Assembly (NCBI GenBank): GCA_037179515.1
Contig: JAXCGZ010002272.1
Coordinates: 1-64,000, forward strand
Direction of reading: 5' to 3'
DNA: 64,000 bases
Source of the DNA: Halocaridina rubra
Taxonomy: Eukaryota > Arthropoda > Malacostraca > Decapoda > Atyidae
The notes below the pieces were generated by a model that was not told where the DNA came from, searched no databases, and saw only the letters and a list, made by a program, of their open reading frames with translations. A program made the position numbers and the translations under genes. Below, in pieces: positions 55,166-64,000 of the stretch. The first letter of the stretch is position 1. Each line of letters begins with the position of its first letter.

Positions 55166-57837
55166 ATGGCTAATTACTACAATAAACTAACAATCATTCA
55201 ACATAGAGTGTTAGCTTGGACCAGAACCAGAAGTAGCGAATTATATAATGTATAGACCCAGATATTATACTACTTAATAGTACTTCAAAAACAAACGAAC
55301 AAATAAAAAATTATGGTTACAATACATATCAGAGAAATTTTTTAAATGAAGAAAATGCGGGTGTAGCTATTGCCATTAAAAGAAATATTATTCATCAAAT
55401 TATAGACGACTTTACTAACGATTTTTTAGCACTTAAAATAGAAACAAAAAACGTCCCTATAATTAATGGAACAACTTACCACCTAGAAGAATGGAAATCC
55501 CCTACGAAGATATATTAAAATTAATAAGGAAAAACACCCCAGCATACCTAATTGGCGATCTTAATGCTAGACATCACATACTAGGTCATAATAGAAATAA
55601 TGTAATTAGTAATTTCTTAAATACATTGCTAAATAATAACCTAATTAGAATACTTGGTCCCGATTTCAGAACCATGTCTCATGGATCCGAAACCTCGAAA
55701 CCTGATATAGTTATAAGCAATAATAATCATTACCTGAATTATTCCATAGAAAAGGGTCCCTTAACCACTTCCGACCACTTGCCATTAATAATTAAATTAT
55801 CAACAGAGCCAATAGCTATTAGAATTCCCCCATCAAGAGATCTAAAAAATGCAGATTGGAATAACTTTCGATCTTTCCTAGATGAAAAATTCACTCAAGA
55901 CATCACGAGAAATACCACCATTAATTCAACTTTAGATATAGAAGAACACTTGAAATAATGGTATTACATAGTTAAAAAAGCAATAGAAAATTATATACCT
56001 TAAAAAACGACGAAAACCTTACCCCACCCGAAACTAAATGAAAAATGCAAAGCACTCCAAAATAGATACATAACCTTATCAAATAACGTTGGCAGAGGCC
56101 TCTGGGGCCTCCAAGCTTTAACTGAACTGAGAACAATAAAAGAGAAATTACAAAAAGAATTAGTAGAATCATATAATAATAATTGGGAAAATATAATAAT
56201 GAAGCTTCAAAACAAAGAAAAGGAGCCCAAAAATTTTGGAATGATATAAAGAAATTGATGGGTAACTGCAAAGAATCAACGCCGTATTTAATAGACAATA
56301 ACAATAACAATAAAAAAAAACTATTCACCAGCAAAGAAAAAGAAGAAAAATTCAGAAAAAACTGGGAAAATATTTTTAATAATAGCGCTGAAGAAAATAT
56401 AAACTTTGATCAAGAACATGGAAGAACACTATGTAACTTTTGAAGAGAAAACGAAGATTTAATTATTCCTTATTGAAACGTAGACTTAAATAGATTAACT
56501 CCAGGGGACGATCTAATATCTCCCATCACAATAGCTGACATCAAAGACATCACTAACAATATCAAAAATAAAGCCCCAGGATGTTCAGGCATTAATAAAC
56601 TAATATTAAGCCATTTACCAAACATAGCAATTCTTGAACTACTAGATATTTTTAATTCTTGTTTATCTACGGGCTATTTTCCAAAACTATTTAAGATGTC
56701 AGTAATGATTTTTATACCAAAGCCCGGGAAAAACACTACTTTAGCCGAAAATTATCGTCCAATATCTCTATTAGAAGTCCCAGGGAAAATATTCGAAAAA
56801 ATAATACACTCCCTAGTATATAAACATTTAGAATTAAACGATTAGTTTCCCTCCAACCAACACGGATTCAGGAGAGGCAGAGGCACACATACAGCTCTAA
56901 CGTATATATACGAGAAAATAGCCATCTCACAACGGCTCAAGAAAAAGTACAATGTTTTGAGCAGAGACGTCTCCTCTGCTTTTGACAAAGTATGGAGAGA
57001 TGGACTTAGATATAAGATTATAGAACTTCAGTTACCCCCATTAATAAAAAAAAATTCTATCAGACTTTATATCTAACAGAAGGTCAGTTATCAAAATAAA
57101 CGAACACATGGGAACTCAATTCGAACTCAGAGCAGGTCTTCCCCAAGGATCGAATCTGAGTCCACTTCTCTATGCTATATTCACAAGAGATATACCAAAA
57201 CCAGAACTAGGATGCTCAACAATTATATTCGCCGACGACGTCACTCGAATAATTACTGACCATAATAAAAAAAAAATTAGCAAGAAAAACACAACGTGAA
57301 ATAATCAAAATAAATGACTACGAGAAAAAATGGAAAATTAAAACCAATATTAATAAATTCCAACTTTTATCTATGTCAGCATATAAACCATCGGATGTAA
57401 TAATTGATAATAATAGAATAAAAATCTCCAATAACCTGAAAACCCTGGCCTTAACTTTTAACAGAGCAGTTATAAAACCACACATGAACAATAGATTAAT
57501 ACAGAGTAAAACGGTATCAATGAAGCTAAGAAGATTTAACCTGGTCAAAACCAAAAAAAAGAGTCGCTTTATACAAAACTTTAATAAGACCTGTATTAAC
57601 ATACCCTCCAATACCGATGTGCATATTATCAAAATCTAACCTTTCGAACTCCAAGCCATCCAGAATATAAATTTAGGAAGAATTCTCTCTGAAACACCAC
57701 CATACATAGAGAGAATGGAAGAGATTTACAAGAGCCTTAAAGTCGAGGCACTAAATACGTATTTATTTAAATTGGCATCTAAAACTTGGGGAAAAATGGA
57801 AATCGACTTTGAAGAATTACTCCAAGAAACAACTTAA
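55166..57837 (+). pseudogene. LINE-F ORF2: endonuclease and reverse transcriptase (broken)
   Basis: Starts at ATG 55166 with IIQHRVLAWTRTRSSELYNV; a TAG follows. Endonuclease: TPAYLIGDLNARHHILGH (GDLN, 55538-55590), SKPDIVISNNN (55698) and TTSDHLPLIIKL (catalytic His, 55768). RT: NKAPGCSGINKLILSHLP (56570), FKMSVMIFIPKPGKNTTLAE (56690-56750), NYRPISLLEVPGKIFEK (56752), NQHGFRRGRGTHTALTYIYE (56860), SRDVSSAFDKVWRDGL (56962; AFD with Asp), AGLPQGSNLSPLLYAIFTRD (57135) and IIFADDVTRII (57225; catalytic). Stops at 56440, 56474, 56845 and 57075, plus frameshifts, make it inactive. The motif set differs from LINE-A to LINE-E. Confidence 0.8.
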
Positions 57838-58249
57838 ATAACGAAAGAAACAGTGACCATTCCTGGTGGAAAAGAATTTCCCCAATATTATCAGGAAATC
57901 CACCAGAACCTGTATATACCAGATAAAGCAAAAACTCGAGAACTTCCTACAAACTTCCTAAATATTGCACGTGTACATTTGGATATGCATATACATATGT
58001 GGATGTACACGGGCAAAAGAATTAAAAATATAAAAATAATAATTTGTAAATTGTGTATAAAAAGCATGTAAATAATCTATAAATAATTAACCATTCTGAT
58101 CAATCTCTCCCACTAAGCTTTTCTTAACAAATACTATCAAAGTATAAACAAACTAGGTTCCTAAAAAAAAAAAAAAATCACTTCTGCACTTTCTCTGCTA
58201 CTAATTTTCTTTTTTCGCCTTTACTCAAAAAGTAAAAACAAAAATATAT

Positions 58250-58410
<161 letters not shown>

Positions 58411-58735
58411 TCAAAAGCATGTATGTGTCTGTGGGTATATAATTATTACTAATCAATCAATTAATATCAGAGCTCACCAAGAATACAAACCTTTAAATAT
58501 TAACTAAAGGAAGTCATATCTGGGCAGCGAGATATTTTTAAATCAGAACTTAGCAAGAGGGTCTGCCCCTCTCTATTTATCTCTTTCTTCCTTAATTTTC
58601 GTGTTTATCCTCCCAATCCTTCCCATACTATATCCCCCTCTCTTCAGTGATGACACCCTGAATAGTGCTAAGAGAGTTCACTCGACGCCGTCTCTGTTTT
58701 TTCCCCTACCTATCCTATCCCATCCATTTCAGTTT
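58411..58735. other. Unassigned spacer
   Basis: Pyrimidine-rich in its second half (58560-58730, 'ctctctatttatctctttcttcc' and similar) on the plus strand. No ORF, RNA gene or known repeat was recognised. LINE-A copy 9 starts after it. Confidence 0.35.
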
Positions 58736-59335
58736 CAGATACTCAATAGCAAGTGCAAATCGTCGAGAGACAGAATATGAGAAAGATCTAGGAGTAAACA
58801 TACTAGCAAATTAGTCTCCTGAAATATATACAAATGGTAGAATAAGGGCTGCATGTGCTTTCTTAGAAATGTAAGAGTCTTCTGACCCACGGACAAGAAT
58901 ATGTTCGGAAATATTTATGTAACTTTAGTGAGGTCAAAGCTTGAATATGCAGCACAGTTCTGGAATCCACACATGAAAAAGTATATGAAATGCTGGAAAA
59001 ATTTCAAAGACTTGTCACAAAACTGGTGCCCAAAATATGCAATCTCAGTTATGAGGAGAGGCTAATGGAAACAGACTTACCATCACTCGAAACTAGAAGA
59101 AAGAGGGGGAAAGGTGTAGGTTTTTAAGTTCCTCAATGGTTTTGACAGAGTGGATAGGGATCAATGCTATGATGTGGCTGGCTCTAGAAGTAGAAGTCAT
59201 AGTTTGAAGCTTCATATGAAAGCTACTTTGCAGAATGTAAAGAAAAAATACTTTATTTTAGTGTGAAAATAGTTGATGACTGGGATTCGCTAAGTGAGGA
59301 GGTAGTTAATGCTAACTCAATTCATAAATTTAAGG
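58736..59335 (+). mobile_element. LINE-A copy 9: C-terminal part
   Basis: Starts at 'cagatactcaatagcaag' and aligns with copy 2 from about 10465 to 11065. Conserved pieces are 'gagaaagatctaggagtaaacatactagca', 'ggtcaaagcttgaatatgcagc' and 'gactgggattcgctaagtgaggagg'. It ends at the point where a minus-strand LINE-A piece begins, before its tail. Indels in most codons; not coding. Confidence 0.78.
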
Positions 59336-59585
59336 TTGATTCTTCTAGCTTCCAGTGATAGTAAGTCTAATTCTCCCAACTTCTCCTCATAACTAACATT
59401 GTGCATCTCTGGTACCAGTATCGTGGCATGCCTTTGAACTTTTTCCAGCTTATCTATACTCTACTTCAAGTGTGGATTCCGAAAGGGGGCTGCATATTCA
59501 AGCTTTTTCCTTACATAACTTACATAAATATTTCTGAACATTTCGTTGCCTATATGTCTAAAGGCTACCCTTACCTTTCTCTGTA
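59336..59585 (-). mobile_element. LINE-A copy 10: short reverse fragment
   Basis: The minus strand matches copy 2 at about 10580-10835, with 'gcagccccctttcggaatcc' and 'gttcaaaggcatgccacg'. It shares part of its sequence with copy 9 in the opposite direction, so the junction at 59335 is a small inverted repeat. It may be the far part of copy 11 (60955-62550), separated by repeat X, since it lies further down the element. Confidence 0.72.
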
Positions 59586-59599
59586 TACATCTTTGAAAA

Positions 59600-60500
59600 T
59601 TTCTTATTATTGGATAGCTCTTGCTGATAATTTCTCTTGTTATAAATTTGATCTTGCTGTTATGTCATTAGCTTGTCTAGAATCATTTCAGTAGCTTCTT
59701 TAATATCTGGATATTAAAAATTCCCTTTTTCCTAAAATGTAAAGAACTACACCCCAAAGATATCGATACCAGTAGCCCATTTTCCCAATAATTTATTTTC
59801 TCGTTTCCTTTGCTTGCTCCCTCTTGTTACACCTAAAATGCTGTCTCTCCCTTGCATCTCTGCCATATTTGCCTGCCAGGGACCACCACTATGGTAAACC
59901 CTCAAGATACATATAAAACAAAAAACTGCTCTCCGAAGTCCCGCTTACTCCAAGCTCTCACTACGTGGCTAATCGATATTCGGGAGTGTCTTCGCAGGAA
60001 TTCATCTGGCATAAAAGATGAGAGACAGTGTATGGTAAAGCTCGTTGGCCAGGCAAATTGGGAATTCGAGAAACTCTGCATTTATTGTTACTGGTCAAAA
60101 TATCCCTAAGTAATTTTGCTCAGTTCTATTCTCATGCAAACGAACCTTTGTTGAGTACATAACTAGAACTTCATTTGCCAAATTTAATTTCTTAACATAG
60201 ATATAACTGCAAATATACATTGATAAGAAAGATCTTGCATTGTGAGTGACAAGGTAAAATTTCACCCTCAGAAGATTGCTATCTCTCCTAATGAATTCTA
60301 AGTTCATCTCACCCTCCTCTATCATCGTAAACAAAGTGTTTACGTCAATGCTCGTAAATAAAGTGCTTTACGCTATAATTTGCAAATAATTAATAAGTTG
60401 TTTATGCCCTTTTGGCAGCCTAAAGGTTTTTTGTCAACCACAATTAAACAACTGCATATTTATCTTGTAGATCCTTTTATATATTATTATGAATAAAGTG
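59600..60500 (+). repeat. Unclassified repeat X, copy 1
   Basis: About 0.9 kb that aligns with 62950-64000 in the same direction. Matching stretches include 'tatgtcattag', 'catttcagtagctt', 'cctaaaatgctgtctctccctt', 'actggtcaaa', 'tttgccaaatttaatt' and 'ctcgtaaataaag'. No ORF and no tail are seen. It ends in short internal repeats ('aataaagtg.tttta.gct..', about 60330-60540). It could be a non-autonomous element or a segmental duplication. Confidence 0.7.
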
Positions 60501-60954
60501 TTTTATGCTAATGCATGCCAATATGAAATAATCTGTTTATGCCTTCTGGTAGCATAACTGTTTCTTGTGTGCTCGTGCCTTCAGTTTCCTATTATCAACG
60601 GTGTGTCGTTTCTATTTCTGCAATTGCAATGTCCTCCATTCTCCCCTGCATGTGTGACAGAGGTGATCTCCTTTGAGTTGAGGCCCAAATCATTTGGCAA
60701 CCATCTGTGGTGCCGGGAATCAAAATCCTGCTCACCACCTCTGGGATTCGATGCCGCATTCCATGAAAGCAAATCTTATAATTTTGTTTATGCTTTCCAA
60801 AATTAAAAGAAAGTTTAATTCTGAGTTTCATTAACCAAGTAGTGGTATTCGGGGAAGTGTGCAAGTAAAAATTTTAGTCTCTTGGATGTCTGTGAACTCC
60901 TAACCGAGTTCAGAAACTGAATCCCCTTATGTAAAACAAAAACTTCCCCACCTC
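60501..60954. other. Unassigned spacer
   Basis: No similarity to the LINEs was seen. An 80-codon plus-strand frame (60567-60806) and frames opposite to it exist but have no recognisable features. Left as unknown. Confidence 0.35.
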
Positions 60955-62550
60955 ACACACTACTAACTCTTCTCCATTTACACACTGATTGTCTTACTCT
61001 AGCCCTTTGTTCCATTCCCTCTAATAATGTTTTAATCCATTTCAAGATATTTGCCAGCTAGTCTTGCCATCACTTGCAACTTCTTAATAAGTCCCCCATG
61101 TGGAACCGTATTATATGCCTTTTGAAAATATAAGAATATGCAGTCCGCCTAGTCTTATTTTCCTGTAAGGTCCGGCTAACCTCATCATAAATATCTAATA
61201 AGCTATTTACTGTTGAAAAGCCTTCTCTGAAGTCAAGTGATCTCACTGACAAAAAGTTGGAGGATTTCAAGTGAAGAGAGATGTGTATTCTCAGTAGTTT
61301 CTTCATAACTTTTCAAATTATGCTGATCAAGTAAACAGGCCTATAGTTTAGAGTTGTATGTCTCCTTCCCTATTTGAAGATTGGTACCATGTTTGCTTGT
61401 TTCCAGCATATTGGAATCTTCCCAGATTCCAACGATTTTTCAAATATGTTGCATAGAACCACTGATATTGCTTTAGCGCAATTCTTAAGTACGTAAGGGA
61501 ATATGTCATCAGGACCTGAATCTTATGGGCATCTAACTCCATTAATACTTTGCAAAATTCTGTAGTTGAAAGATGATATTCTCTACTATCGGACCATGAA
61601 CTCTTATGTCTACAGTCTGAGGTCAGAGTATATTCTACTGTAAATACTGACTGAAACCGTGTGCTGAATTCTTTGCAGATTTCTTCATCTGTTTCAGCAA
61701 TGCTTCCATCTGCTCTCTTTAAATTTTAAACTTGTTATATCACTTTCAGATATCCTCTCATAAAACTATGAAATAGTTTGGGATTTTCGTTAGTCTTTCT
61801 GATAAGATCCCTTTCATAATCCTCCCATGCTTCTTTTCTTTTACTTAGGTGATCATTTCTTGCTCTTTTGTAAGTCTGCCAGACATTTATGTTTTCTCTC
61901 CTCTTGTACCTATTCCGGCATTTGTCTCTCCACTCCTTAACCCACTTACACTCATTAATGAAAAATTTCTCTCTGGCATGAATAACTCATATTTTGGTGG
62001 AAGGTATGCAACAAGTAACTATCTTCCCAGATTCCTAACAAAAGATGTCATACATCTCTTGTACAGATTTGTTGTTCAATAAGATTATTCAATCAAAATC
62101 TGCCAAAAAGATAATTAATTTGGTTGTAATCTCCTATCGGATAGTTCCTCCTCATGTCCTTCTCAGTCCCCCTACTCTCTGGCAGAACATCTTTGATGAT
62201 ATACTCCATCAACAACAAACAGTGGTCATTTTTCCAATTAGTGGTTTATACAAAATTTGTCAATATCCACACTTTATCTGTAAATACTAGATCAAGCAGT
62301 GATGGCTCACCCCCTCTACTGGCCATCGTTGGTTCCAATATATGTTGGTGTAGGATATTTCCTTGTACAAACTCTAGGAATCTTGCCCATAATGAATCCT
62401 TCCCCTGTACGGATCAAGACTAGTCCAATCTATCTCTCCATGATTGAAGTGTCCCATACTCAAATATCCTACACTTCCTTTCCCGTTCGGTGTTAACAAC
62501 TGAGTTTATGACTTCAACAGTGCCTATGAGGCTTTCCTCATAAACCTTAT
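60955..62550 (-). mobile_element. LINE-A copy 11: endonuclease and RT part, reverse
   Basis: In minus orientation from the endonuclease middle ('gaagtcataaactcagttgtta', 62515-62494) to the RT centre ('ggagaagagttagtagtg', about 60960). Pieces include the SLLDLVF region (62290), MKKLLRIHISLHLKSSNFLS (61306-61247), GFSTVNSLLDIYDEVSRTL (61222-61166) and the 'gatgacatattccc' counterpart of PDDISP (61515). Frameshifted throughout. The 3' side is lost at 60955 and may continue in copy 10. Confidence 0.8.
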
Positions 62551-62949
62551 GAGCAATGCTATCCCTCCAGTAGTCCTCTCATATCTCTCAACACTTAATA
62601 TTCTACTGCCTTACCATGTGACAGAGTGTGCTGCTCCAAGTCAACAGAGGTCATTATAGATGCCTTATTAGTTATTTAGTGAACTTTTAACAGTCTTTTT
62701 TCTTTTCTTACTAAAAAAAAAATCTCACTTCTTGAATTTTGCAGATTATGATTATTGCTATTTATATCTAAGTGAATAGCATAATTTAAAAAATATCTTG
62801 TGTAATATTCTTGTACATGTAGATAGTGTGATCCCAATATATAAATCTCCCTCTTATTTATCTGTTCTCTGATTTTCTATCATGTATGATACTGCAATCC
62901 TAGCGAGTCTGTTAGATACATTGTTTACGCAATTTCATTATTATAAAAC
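62551..62949. other. Unassigned AT-rich spacer
   Basis: Lies between LINE-A copy 11 and repeat X copy 2. 62551-62660 may still be diverged LINE-A endonuclease, as the spacing fits, but the match is not clear. A9 at 62714-62722. No gene recognised. Confidence 0.35.
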
Positions 62950-64000
62950 TGCTCTTGCTGATATATTTTGTTATATTATAAAAATTGCTCTTGCTAATAA
63001 ATTTTGTTATAAATTTGACCTTGTCGGTATGTCATTAGTCTGTCTAGATACATTTCAGTAGCTTATTTGCTATTTTAATATTACATTTTCTTCTCCTGCA
63101 ACGCAAAAAGTAGGTTCTGGAGATATCAACCAGTAACCTATTTTGCCCATAATTATATCTCGTTTCTTTTGTTTGCTTCTGCTTGTTGCACCTAACATAC
63201 TGTCTCTCCCTTACATCTCTACCATAATTGCCTGTAAGGGACCACTATAGTAAAAAAAAACATTGGGAACGAATTCCTGCTCTATATAAACCCTATAGGC
63301 TGGCCGAATGATGATGTCACCAAGAGGGACGCTGATCTCTCTCAATTGGCGGCCAAACATCAGAATAGCAAGATTTCATCTCAGCAGTCACGTTTACACC
63401 AGATTTCTTAAGCATAGCAGTTATATGCAAGAGCATCTTAACAGGAATCCATCTGACTCAAATAAGGTGAGAGTTAGTTGAAGATAAAGCTTGTTGGTCA
63501 AGCAATTTGGGAATTCAAGAAACTTGTTAAATCTGTTACTGGTCATATCTGTTACTGGTCAAATCATTTATTGGTCAAATCCTAAGACAATTTTCTCAGT
63601 TCTAGTCCCATACAAACGAACATTTGTAGATTATCTAACTGGAATCTCATTTGCCAAATTTAATTCCTTTACCTGGAAATTATTGCTAATATACATTGTT
63701 AAGAAATATCTTTCATTGCGGGTGTCCATGTAAAGTATCTCCCTCAGAAGATTGTTCATTACCATGTAAAAATCTATCCCTTCTTTTAAAGTATTCTGAA
63801 TTCATTTCACCCCTTTTCTATCATTGTAAATAAAGTGTATTATATCAATACTCGTAAATAAAGAAATTTTACACTGTAAATTGCAAATAATTCATTAGGT
63901 GATTTTGCCTCTTTGGCATTGCAAACATTTCTTGTTAACCACAATTTAATAAATACATATATATCTGGTAGAGTCTTCATTAATTGTGAAAAAGTTATTT
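62950..64000 (+). repeat. Unclassified repeat X, copy 2
   Basis: The second copy of the repeat at 59600-60500; runs to the window edge. It has a local doubling near 62945-63005 ('aaactgctcttgctgatatattttgttata' and a near copy). It has another near 63530-63580, where 'ctgttactggtca' is repeated. Identity to copy 1 is roughly three-quarters by eye. No coding capacity seen. Confidence 0.7.

Larger units (their letters stand above)
53427..58177 (+). mobile_element. LINE-F: non-LTR element with zinc-knuckle ORF1, EN and RT
   Basis: A single copy, long but decayed, with ORF1 (53427-55150), ORF2 (55166-57837), a 0.3-kb 3' UTR and A15 (58163-58177). The ORF2 ends without an RNase H, suggesting a Jockey-like group. 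A reverse SINE is inserted in ORF1 (53771-54003). Base composition is very AT-rich compared with the other families. The 5' boundary is unknown. Confidence 0.82.

Noticed and set aside
60567..60864. Small genes on both strands in the 60.5-60.9 kb spacer
   Set aside because: Frames of 63-89 codons overlap on both strands with no motif, splice sites or similarity within the window.

Overview
This is eukaryotic, almost certainly invertebrate, genomic DNA that has been filled by retrotransposons. It holds many non-LTR retrotransposons (LINEs) of several families, one tRNA-derived SINE, long (TA)n and (AAT)n microsatellites and AT-rich spacers. There is no bacterial organisation. The long open frames encode coiled-coil or zinc-knuckle ORF1 proteins, apurinic-type endonucleases (EN), reverse transcriptases (RT) and RNase H. 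The mix of CR1/Jockey-like and I-like LINEs with huge dinucleotide arrays fits a crustacean, perhaps a decapod, but the species cannot be fixed from the sequence alone.

I name six LINE families by letter. LINE-A is CR1/Jockey-like, without RNase H, with a coiled-coil ORF1 and a tail of 'aattaggtaatcac' units plus (AC)n. LINE-B and LINE-D are I-like, with EN, RT, RNase H and a C-terminal Cys/His motif; B ends in (CAA)n and D has three ~65-bp repeats in its 3' UTR. LINE-C is Jockey/CR1-like with a poly-A tail. LINE-E is a clear CR1 element with an SGNH-esterase ORF1 and 8-bp 3' tail repeats; it is young. LINE-F has a zinc-knuckle ORF1, EN and RT, no visible RNase H, and poly-A.

Layout. 1-9198: LINE-A copy 1, split by a full-length reverse LINE-B (357-6164) and a LINE-C 3' piece (6644-7007). 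9199-16312: three more LINE-A copies head to tail, each starting in the (AC)n tail of the one before. 16313-16992: non-LINE DNA with a possible host exon. 16993-22833: two LINE-D copies, tail to tail. 22948-28803: LINE-C, a decayed I-like element and LINE-A pieces. 28804-31950: LINE-B copy 2, inserted in LINE-C with a perfect 10-bp target-site duplication. 32106-34190: non-LINE DNA with microsatellites and a possible first coding exon. 34191-43374: a chain of LINE-C, D, A, C and D pieces. 43375-51834: LINE-E inside LINE-E in opposite orientation, inside LINE-D. 52236-58177: (AT)n, a LINE-A piece, and LINE-F carrying a SINE. 58178-64000: LINE-A pieces and two copies of an unclassified ~0.9-1 kb repeat.

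No intact host gene is visible. The two host-exon candidates rest only on open frames and splice-like borders. Most element ORFs are broken; the best preserved are those of LINE-E and the RT part of LINE-A copy 2. Insertion order can be read from the nesting. The most unusual points are a 3'-UTR hairpin kept by a compensatory change in LINE-B, a UGA shared by both LINE-B copies, repeated LINE-A insertion into LINE-A tails, and the near-identical LINE-E palindrome.
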